Source: Alphaproteobacteria bacterium (GTDB taxonomy: Bacteria > Pseudomonadota > Alphaproteobacteria > Kiloniellales > JAKSDN01). From it: a stretch of DNA of 5,340 bases. The notes below the pieces were generated by a model. The model was not told where the DNA came from, ran no database searches, and saw only the letters and a list, made by a program, of their open reading frames with translations. The translations under genes and the position numbers were made by a program. Of the stretch, positions 1 through 5,340 are shown piece after piece (positions within the stretch are counted from its first letter, which is position 1; each line of letters opens with the position of its first letter). The DNA lies in assembly GCA_030598385.1 (NCBI GenBank), contig JAUVQB010000126.1, positions 1-5,340 on the forward strand, in the 5' to 3' direction.

Positions 1-1089
1 GATCTGTGGCGCGCATCCGGCCGCTACGACGACTACGGCAAGGAGATGCTGCGCATCGAGGACCGGCACGGCCGCGAGATGCTCTATGGCCCGACCAACG
101 AGGAGCTGATCACCGACATCTTCCGCGCGTCGGTGAAGAGCTACCGGGACCTGCCGCGCATCCTCTACCACATCCAATGGAAGTTCCGGGACGAGGTGCG
201 TCCCCGCTTCGGGGTCATGCGCGGGCGCGAATTCCTGATGAAGGACGGTTACTCCTTCGACCTGGATTATGAAAGCGCGAGAAAGTCTTATAACAAGATG
301 TTCGTGTCCTACCTCAGGACTTTCGCCCGCCTGGGACTGAAGGCGATTCCAATGGTGGCGGAGACCGGGCCGATCGGCGGCGACCTGTCGCACGAGTTCA
401 TCATCTTGGCGGATACCGGCGAGACCGAGGTGTTCTGCCACCACGACCTGCTCGACTACGACGTCTTGGCCGAGACGGTGGACTATGACGGCAATCTTTC
501 GCCGATCGTCGATTTCTGGACCCGGTTCTACGCCCGCACCGACGACAAGCACGAGGCGGCGGTCTTCGAGTCAGAGGTGCCGGAGGCAAAACGCGTCCAG
601 CGCCGTGGCATCGAGGTCGGTCACATCTTCTATTTCGGCGACAAGTACGCCGGGCCCCTCGGCGCCGTCGTGACCCGGCCCGACGGCAGCCAGACCGCGC
701 TCCACTCCGGCTCCTACGGCATCGGCGTCTCGCGCCTGGTGGGCGGCATCATCGAAGCCAGCCACGACGAAAACGGGATCATCTGGCCGGAGCCAGTGGC
801 GCCCTTCAAGGTGGGCTTGATCAACCTCAAGGTGGGCAACGACGGCTGCGACGCGCTCTGCGAGGAGCTTTACGGCAAGCTCAGCGGGGCCGGCATCGAA
901 CTGCTCTACAACGACCGCGAAGACAGTCCGGGCGCCAAGTTTGCCGAGATGGACCTGATCGGCCTGCCCTGGCAGCTTGTCGTCGGGCCGCGCGGCTTGA
1001 AAAGCGGCGTGGTCGAGCTCAAGTCCCGGGCCAGTGGCGAGCGTGAAGAGCTGTCGCCGGAGTCCGCCCTGGCGCGGCTGACGGATTAG
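1..1089 (+). CDS. proS: Prolyl-tRNA synthetase (ProRS), 5'-truncated by the window edge
   Basis: This class II aminoacyl-tRNA synthetase charges tRNA(Pro) with proline in the cytoplasm. The reading frame is already open at base 1 and gives 362 residues before a TAG stop; the true start lies upstream. Visible fragment residues include [16 protein letters not shown] at 2-16, just after where motif 1 should be, GPTNEE at 30-35, motif 2 around 61-86 ([11 protein letters not shown], then [13 protein letters not shown]), [12 protein letters not shown] at 122-133, and motif 3 at about 237-252 ([16 protein letters not shown]). The anticodon-binding domain follows from about 262 ([10 protein letters not shown]) to the end. 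Only about 150 residues separate motifs 2 and 3, so the roughly 180-residue editing insertion of E. coli-type ProRS is absent. That fits the short alphaproteobacterial form of about 435-440 residues, so I estimate about 75 residues are missing. The first internal ATG (base 46) falls inside conserved sequence and is not the start. lolC follows 30 bp later. Confidence 0.96.
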   Translation, partial: DLWRASGRYDDYGKEMLRIEDRHGREMLYGPTNEELITDIFRASVKSYRDLPRILYHIQWKFRDEVRPRFGVMRGREFLMKDGYSFDLDYESARKSYNKMFVSYLRTFARLGLKAIPMVAETGPIGGDLSHEFIILADTGETEVFCHHDLLDYDVLAETVDYDGNLSPIVDFWTRFYARTDDKHEAAVFESEVPEAKRVQRRGIEVGHIFYFGDKYAGPLGAVVTRPDGSQTALHSGSYGIGVSRLVGGIIEASHDENGIIWPEPVAPFKVGLINLKVGNDGCDALCEELYGKLSGAGIELLYNDREDSPGAKFAEMDLIGLPWQLVVGPRGLKSGVVELKSRASGEREELSPESALARLTD

Positions 1090-1107
1090 GACCCCAAATT
1101 TGTCGAC

Positions 1108-1110
1108 GGA
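1108..1110 (+). promoter_or_regulatory. Weak ribosome-binding site for lolC
   Basis: GGA, within GACGGA, lies 9 nt before the ATG at 1120. It is the only purine-rich Shine-Dalgarno-like match in the 30-bp gap after proS. The gap has no inverted repeat followed by a T-run, so there is no sign of a terminator between proS and lolC. Confidence 0.4.
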
Positions 1111-1119
1111 TCAGCGCCC

Positions 1120-2367
1120 ATGATCTTCAGCGCCTTCGAGCGGCTGATCGCCTTCCGCTATCTGCGCGCGCGACGGCAGGAAGGCTTCATCTCCGTGGTC
1201 GCCTTCATCTCGCTGGTCGGAATCCTGCTCGGCGTGGCGACGCTGATCATCGTCATGGCCGTGATGAACGGTTTTCGCCACGAGCTCTTGGGCCGCATCC
1301 TCGGCGTCAACGGACATGTCACTGTCTTTCCCCTCGAGGCGTCACTCAGCGATTACGAGCCCCTCGCCGAGCGCCTGCGCGCCCTGGAGGACGTGACCAG
1401 CGTGGTGCCGCAGATCCAGGCCCAGGTCATGGTGAGCCAGGGCAGCAATGCGATGGGCGCCTTGGTCCGGGGCCTGATGGCGGACGACTTGGCGGGGCGG
1501 GCCGCGATCTTCGAGGACCTGTCGGATACCGCGCTCGAGCGTTTCGCCCGCGGCGAAGGGGTGCTGGTCGGGCGCCGCCTGGCCGAGCGGCTGCGCCTCG
1601 GGCCGGGCGATCACATCACCCTGGTCTCGCCGCGCGGCCATCAAACCGTCATGGGCACCCTGCCGCGGGTGAAGGCTTATCCCATCGCCGGTTTGTTCGA
1701 AGTGGGCATGTACGACTACGACAACTCCTTCGTCTATATGCCGCTGGCCGACGCCCAGATCTTCTTCCGACTGGCGGAACGGGTGAACGCCGTCGAGCTG
1801 TTTTATGGCGATCCGGACCAGGTGACGCGGGCGCGGCTCGATCTGATCGACGCGCTGGGACCCGGCTTCCGCACGGTAGACTGGCAGCGCGCCAATTCCG
1901 GCTTTTTCAACGCCGTTCAGGTCGAGCGCAACGTGATGTTCCTGATCCTGTCGCTGATCATTCTGGTGGCTGCCTTCAACATCCTTTCCGGCCAGTACAT
2001 GCTGGTGAAGGGCAAGGGCCGGGACATCGCGATCCTGCGCACCATGGGGGCGACCCGTGGCAATATCATGCGTATCTTCTTCCTGAGCGGCGCCAGCGTC
2101 GGCATCGCCGGCACGCTGGCGGGCGTCGTCCTGGGCGTCGCCTTCGCCGACAACATCGCGGTGATCCAGGGCTGGCTCGAAAGCCTGATCGACAAGCGGC
2201 TGTTCCCGCCGGAGGTCTATTTCCTCTCCCAGGTTCCGGCCGAGGTCGACTACGTCGAAGTGGGGCAGGTGGTGGCCATGGCCATTGCCTTGTCCTTCCT
2301 GGCGCCGATCTTCCCGGCCTGGCGCGCCGCGCGGCTCGATCCGGTGGAGGCGCTGCGCTATGAGTGA
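1120..2367 (+). CDS. lolC: Lipoprotein-releasing ABC transporter permease, LolC/LolE family (single-permease, LolF-like)
   Basis: This is the inner-membrane permease of the Lol system, which with LolD extracts outer-membrane-destined lipoproteins and passes them to periplasmic LolA. The 415 residues match the usual length of about 400-415. The topology is that of the MacB/FtsX-like fold: TM1 at about 25-49, a large periplasmic domain at about 50-270, then TM2 at about 271-294, TM3 at about 315-341 and TM4 at about 382-402. The cytoplasmic loop [16 protein letters not shown] (297-312) is the family's coupling region that contacts the ATPase. The C-terminus, [17 protein letters not shown] (399-415), is also typical. 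The N-terminus ([20 protein letters not shown]) looks like alphaproteobacterial LolC. ATG 1120 is the first start codon in frame after the proS stop, which lies in the same frame. MGTLP at 178-182 resembles the LolC hook region, while [13 protein letters not shown] at 201-213 resembles LolE, so the choice of lolC over lolE or lolF is a convention. The 3' end overlaps lolD by 8 bp. Confidence 0.95.
   Translation: MIFSAFERLIAFRYLRARRQEGFISVVAFISLVGILLGVATLIIVMAVMNGFRHELLGRILGVNGHVTVFPLEASLSDYEPLAERLRALEDVTSVVPQIQAQVMVSQGSNAMGALVRGLMADDLAGRAAIFEDLSDTALERFARGEGVLVGRRLAERLRLGPGDHITLVSPRGHQTVMGTLPRVKAYPIAGLFEVGMYDYDNSFVYMPLADAQIFFRLAERVNAVELFYGDPDQVTRARLDLIDALGPGFRTVDWQRANSGFFNAVQVERNVMFLILSLIILVAAFNILSGQYMLVKGKGRDIAILRTMGATRGNIMRIFFLSGASVGIAGTLAGVVLGVAFADNIAVIQGWLESLIDKRLFPPEVYFLSQVPAEVDYVEVGQVVAMAIALSFLAPIFPAWRAARLDPVEALRYE
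2346..2350 (+). promoter_or_regulatory. Shine-Dalgarno of lolD, inside the 3' end of lolC
   Basis: GGAGG ends 9 nt before the ATG at 2360. A strong match at good spacing, lying within the last codons of lolC, selects this ATG over the in-frame ATG at 2285, which would add 25 residues of out-of-frame lolC sequence. The position suggests that lolD translation is coupled to that of lolC. Confidence 0.75.
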
Positions 2368-3049
2368 GCCTGCCGGGAACGGGCCCGGGTTGCGCCTGAG
2401 CGGCGTGGTCATGGGATTTCGCCAAGGCGACCGGCGGCTCGATGTGCTGCAGGGCGTGGATCTGGCGATCGCGCCGGGCGAGATCGTCGCCCTGGTGGGG
2501 CCGTCGGGGGCCGGCAAATCGACTTTGCTTCATATTGCGGGCCTGCTGGAACAGCCGGATTCCGGCGAGGTCTGGCTCGACGGCGGCGATTGCGCCGCCT
2601 TGTCGGACAGCCGCCGGACCGCGTTGCGCTGCCGGACCCTCGGCTTCGTCTATCAGTTTCATCATCTCCTGCCCGAGTTTTCGGCGCTGGAGAACGTGGT
2701 GATCCCGCAGATGGTCGCCGGGCGAAGCCGTGCCGAGGCCAGCGGCGGCGCCCGCGAACTGTTGGCTACGGTGGGCCTCGAGGCGCGCGTCGACCACCGC
2801 CCCGGCCAACTCTCCGGCGGCGAGCAGCAGCGCGTCGCCATCGCCCGCGCGCTCGCCAATCGGCCGTCGGTGCTGCTGGCCGACGAGCCGACGGGAAACC
2901 TCGATCCGCATACCGCCGCCGACGTCTTTGCGGTGCTGATGACGCGGGTCCGTGAAGGCGGCCTCGCGGCACTGGTCGCCACCCACAACCTCGAGCTCTC
3001 CAGGCGCATGGACCGGGTTCTGCGCCTCGAGGAGGGGCGGGTCACCTAG
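2360..3049 (+). CDS. lolD: Lipoprotein-releasing system ATP-binding protein LolD
   Basis: This is the cytoplasmic ATPase that powers lipoprotein release by the LolC/E permease. The 229 residues match the family's usual length of about 225-235. All ABC ATPase motifs are intact: an aromatic residue (F20) in the A-loop position, Walker [10 protein letters not shown] at 47-55, Q-loop Q99, signature LSGGEQQ at 151-157, Walker B VLLADEP at 171-177 with catalytic E176, D-loop GNLD at 179-182, and H-loop H209 in ATHN. The stretch [16 protein letters not shown] at 98-113 is characteristic of LolD and separates it from the related MacB and FtsE ATPases, as does its position directly after a LolC/E permease. 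The ATG at 2360 is supported by the GGAGG upstream and by the start of recognisable homology near residue 11. It overlaps the last 8 bp of lolC, so the two are surely co-transcribed. The gene ends with TAG, 23 bp before dnaE. Confidence 0.97.
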   Translation: MSEPAGNGPGLRLSGVVMGFRQGDRRLDVLQGVDLAIAPGEIVALVGPSGAGKSTLLHIAGLLEQPDSGEVWLDGGDCAALSDSRRTALRCRTLGFVYQFHHLLPEFSALENVVIPQMVAGRSRAEASGGARELLATVGLEARVDHRPGQLSGGEQQRVAIARALANRPSVLLADEPTGNLDPHTAADVFAVLMTRVREGGLAALVATHNLELSRRMDRVLRLEEGRVT

Positions 3050-3059
3050 GATATCTGTT

Positions 3060-3063
3060 AGGG
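3060..3063 (+). promoter_or_regulatory. Ribosome-binding site of dnaE
   Basis: AGGG lies 9 nt before the ATG at 3073. A second purine run (AGGGGG, 3065-3070) is only 2 nt from the ATG, too close to be the main site. The 23-bp gap has no room for a full promoter and shows no terminator hairpin, so dnaE is probably reached by transcription from lolD or from a promoter inside the upstream genes. Confidence 0.5.
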
Positions 3064-3072
3064 TAGGGGGCC

Positions 3073-5340
3073 ATGCCACACGCCGACTTCGTCCACCTGC
3101 GCGTTCATTCCGCCTATTCGCTCTCCGAAGGGGCGATCAAGGTGAAGGCCCTGGCGAAGCTGTGCGATAGCCGCGCCATGCCGGCGGTGGCCGTTACCGA
3201 TAAGGGTAACCTGTTCGGCGCGCTGGAGATCTCCGAGACCCTGTGGGAGGCCGGGATCCAGCCGATCATCGGCTGCCAGGTGCGGATCGCCCGCGAGGAC
3301 GCAGAGACCCGCGGATCGCCCCAGGCCGGCTCGCCCGACGAGATCCTGTTGCTGGTGCAGAACGAGGCTGGTTACCGCAATCTCACCAAGCTGGTGAGCC
3401 TGGCCTATCTGAAAAGCGACGTGGCCAGCGGCCCGCAGGTCTCGCTCGAAGACCTCGAGCGCTACGCAGGCGGCCTGATCGCGCTCGCCGGCAGTCCGCA
3501 AAGCGCCGTGGGGCGGCTCATCGGCGAGCGCCGGGTGCCGAAGGCGGAAGACGCCTTGCTCATGTACGAGCAGATCTTCGACGGGCGCCTCTACGTCGAG
3601 ATCATGCGCCACGATCTGGCGGAAGAGACGGAAATCGAGGACGCTTTGGTAGACCTCGCCTACCGCCACGACCTTCCTTTGGTCGCCACCAACGACGTCT
3701 ACTTCGCCGATGCGGCCATGCACGAGGCCCACGACGCGCTCTTGTGCATTGCCGACGGGACTTACATCAGCCAGTCCGACCGGCGCCGCCTGACGCCGGA
3801 CCACCGCTTCAAGTCGGCGGAGGAGATGCGGGCCTTGTTCGAGGACCTGCCGGAAGCCATCGACAACACCCTGGCGATCGCAAGGCGCTGCGCCTACCGC
3901 CCGGTGCCGGTCGAGCCGATCCTGCCGCCCTATCCGACGGAAGCCGGCCGCGACGAGGCCGAAGAGCTGCGCGCCCAGGCCGAGGCGGGGCTGGAAATGC
4001 GCCTGGAGAGCCAGGTCACCCGGCCGGAGACGACGGCGGCGGAGAAGGAAGCCGCCGCGAGGCCCTATCGCGAGCGGCTCAAGTACGAGCTCGATGTCAT
4101 CCGGCAAATGGGATTCCCCGGTTACTTCCTGATCGTGGCGGACTTCATCCAATGGGCCAAGCGCCAGGACATTCCAGTCGGCCCAGGCCGCGGTTCGGGC
4201 GCCGGTTCGGTGGTTGCCTGGGCGCTCACCATCACCGATCTCGATCCCTTGCGTTGGGGCTTGCTGTTCGAGCGCTTCCTCAATCCGGAGCGGGTGTCGA
4301 TGCCGGACTTCGATGTCGACTTCTGCCAAGATCAGCGCGACGCGGTGATCCGTTACGTACAGGACAAGTACGGTACGGACCACGTTGCGCAGATCATCAC
4401 CTTCGGCAAGCTGCAGGCGCGCGCGGCCCTGCGCGACGTGGGCCGGGTCCTCCAGATGCCTTATCCCCTGGTCGACCGGCTGTGCAAGATGGTGCCCTAC
4501 AACCCGGCCAATCCGGTCGGCCTGCAGCAGGCCATCGACAGCGAAGCCCAGCTCCAGGAGGCGCGCGCCCAGGACGAATCGGTCGCGCGGCTGCTCGACA
4601 TAGCGCTCAAGCTGGAAGGCCTCTACCGCAACGCCTCGACCCACGCCGCCGGCGTGGTGATCGGCGACCGGCCGCTCGACCAGCTCGTTCCGCTCTACCG
4701 CGATCCGCGTTCGGACATGCCGGCGACCCAGTTCAGCATGAAGTTCGTCGAGAAGGCCGGCCTGGTGAAGTTCGACTTCCTCGGCCTCAAGACGCTGTCG
4801 GTGCTGGCCCGGGCGCGCGACCTGATCCGCCTGACGCAACCGGACTTCGACTTGGAGCAAATGCCCCTCGACGATCCCGCGACCTACGATCTGCTGCGAA
4901 GCGGAGAGACCGTTGGGGTGTTCCAGCTTGAAGGGACGGGCATGCGCGACGTGCTGCGGCGCCTCAAGCCCGACCGCTTCGAGGACATCATCGCCGTGGT
5001 AGCGCTCTACCGCCCCGGCCCGATGGACAACATCGACAGCTTTATCGCCCGCAAGCACGGCGAGGAGGCGCCGGACTACCTCTATCCCACGCTGGAAGGG
5101 ATCCTGCGCGAAACCCACGGCATCATGATCTATCAGGAACAGGTGATGCAGATCGCCCAGGAGCTGGCGGGCTACAGCCTGGGCGGCGCCGACCTCTTAC
5201 GCCGGGCCATGGGCAAGAAGATCAAGTCGGAAATGGAGGCGCAGCGCAAGAACTTCATTGACGGCGCCGTGGCGCGCGGCGTTGGCGAGGCCAAGGCCTT
5301 GCAGATATTCGAACAGGTGGCCAAGTTTGCCGGCTACGGC
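3073..5340 (+). CDS. dnaE: DNA polymerase III alpha subunit (DnaE1 type), 3'-truncated by the window edge
   Basis: This is the catalytic subunit of the chromosomal replicase. The frame gives 756 codons without a stop and runs off the window, about two thirds of the usual length of about 1150-1170. The start is firm: an in-frame TAG at 3064-3066 leaves ATG 3073 as the first possible start, and [15 protein letters not shown] at 6-20 is the family's normal N-terminus. The PHP domain covers about 1-280. The polymerase core includes [16 protein letters not shown] at 346-361, the palm-domain [10 protein letters not shown] at 370-379, and PDFDVDFC at 411-418, whose D414 and D416 match E. coli D401 and D403. 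D568 in LVKFDFLGL matches the third catalytic aspartate, D555. Later conserved blocks are [38 protein letters not shown] and KFAGYG at the edge. The missing part should hold the rest of the fingers, the beta-clamp-binding region, and the OB-fold and tau-binding segments. PHP metal ligands look degraded (R10, K44, Y210), so proofreading probably depends on a separate DnaQ. Confidence 0.97.
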   Translation, partial: MPHADFVHLRVHSAYSLSEGAIKVKALAKLCDSRAMPAVAVTDKGNLFGALEISETLWEAGIQPIIGCQVRIAREDAETRGSPQAGSPDEILLLVQNEAGYRNLTKLVSLAYLKSDVASGPQVSLEDLERYAGGLIALAGSPQSAVGRLIGERRVPKAEDALLMYEQIFDGRLYVEIMRHDLAEETEIEDALVDLAYRHDLPLVATNDVYFADAAMHEAHDALLCIADGTYISQSDRRRLTPDHRFKSAEEMRALFEDLPEAIDNTLAIARRCAYRPVPVEPILPPYPTEAGRDEAEELRAQAEAGLEMRLESQVTRPETTAAEKEAAARPYRERLKYELDVIRQMGFPGYFLIVADFIQWAKRQDIPVGPGRGSGAGSVVAWALTITDLDPLRWGLLFERFLNPERVSMPDFDVDFCQDQRDAVIRYVQDKYGTDHVAQIITFGKLQARAALRDVGRVLQMPYPLVDRLCKMVPYNPANPVGLQQAIDSEAQLQEARAQDESVARLLDIALKLEGLYRNASTHAAGVVIGDRPLDQLVPLYRDPRSDMPATQFSMKFVEKAGLVKFDFLGLKTLSVLARARDLIRLTQPDFDLEQMPLDDPATYDLLRSGETVGVFQLEGTGMRDVLRRLKPDRFEDIIAVVALYRPGPMDNIDSFIARKHGEEAPDYLYPTLEGILRETHGIMIYQEQVMQIAQELAGYSLGGADLLRRAMGKKIKSEMEAQRKNFIDGAVARGVGEAKALQIFEQVAKFAGYG

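Noticed and set aside
1090..1119. Possible terminator or promoter between proS and lolC (short palindromes AAATTT and GTCGAC)
   Set aside because: The palindromes are 6 bp with no loop or T-run, and a 30-bp gap shows no credible -35/-10 pair. Chance matches are sufficient to explain them.
1342..2517. A 391-codon open frame on the - strand across lolC and the start of lolD
   Set aside because: It is codon-aligned with lolC on the opposite strand and rich in His, Asp, Gln and Arg, as expected for a shadow of hydrophobic high-GC coding sequence. Both genes beneath it are intact, with clear family motifs.
2066..3079. A 337-codon - strand open frame opposite lolD
   Set aside because: It covers the end of lolC, all of lolD and the gap, has no ribosome-binding site or family signature that I can see, and its C-terminal part is low-complexity Arg/Pro. 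It is a shadow.
3243..4931. A 562-codon + strand open frame overlapping dnaE in another phase
   Set aside because: Its composition is dominated by Arg, Gly, Pro and Ala, with no recognisable domain. It is the usual by-product of a frame in which G/C-rich third positions of the real gene fall at other codon positions.
3058..5118. A 686-codon open frame on the - strand opposite dnaE
   Set aside because: Its codons are the exact reverse complements of dnaE codons, so it can stop only where dnaE uses TTA, CTA or TCA, which are rare in this high-GC gene. It ends at the TTA at 3058-3060 just before dnaE, and the TTA at 5197-5199 closes it upstream. The translation matches no family I recognise, while dnaE on the + strand is unmistakable.
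5197..5340. Possible frameshift or broken end of dnaE, since the frame has no stop in the window
   Set aside because: The translation continues through conserved DnaE sequence (LRRAMGKK to KFAGYG) to the last base, so the gene is simply cut by the window edge.

Overview
The window holds four genes on the + strand, packed end to end: a 5'-truncated proS (prolyl-tRNA synthetase), a complete lolC/E-type lipoprotein-releasing permease gene, a complete lolD (its ATPase), and a 3'-truncated dnaE (DNA polymerase III alpha subunit). Every gap is 30 bp or less and lolC/lolD overlap by 8 bp, so almost all of the sequence is coding.

The organism is most likely an alphaproteobacterium, perhaps of the Rhodospirillales type. 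The evidence is the high G+C with strong G/C preference at third codon positions, a short ProRS with no large editing insertion between motifs 2 and 3, a single LolC/E-type permease before lolD, and alphaproteobacterial-looking DnaE segments. The gene order proS-lolC-lolD-dnaE is, from memory, a recurrent arrangement in that class. Placement to family or genus is not possible by eye.

Layout: 1-1089 is proS, missing about 75 N-terminal codons. 1090-1119 is a short gap with a weak ribosome-binding site. 1120-2367 is lolC/E. 2360-3049 is lolD, whose Shine-Dalgarno lies inside the end of lolC. 3050-3072 is a 23-bp gap carrying the dnaE ribosome-binding site. 3073-5340 is dnaE, open to the window edge. 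I see no promoter, terminator, RNA gene, mobile element, repeat array or CRISPR.

Functionally, LolC/E and LolD form an inner-membrane ABC complex that extracts mature lipoproteins and hands them to the periplasmic carrier LolA. ProS supplies prolyl-tRNA for translation, and DnaE is the replicative polymerase. The spacing suggests co-transcription of at least lolC-lolD and perhaps all four. This is conserved housekeeping DNA and I found no evidence of a novel system. The points worth a second look are modest: the mixed LolC/LolE character of the permease, the missing ProRS editing domain, and the degraded metal site of the DnaE PHP domain.
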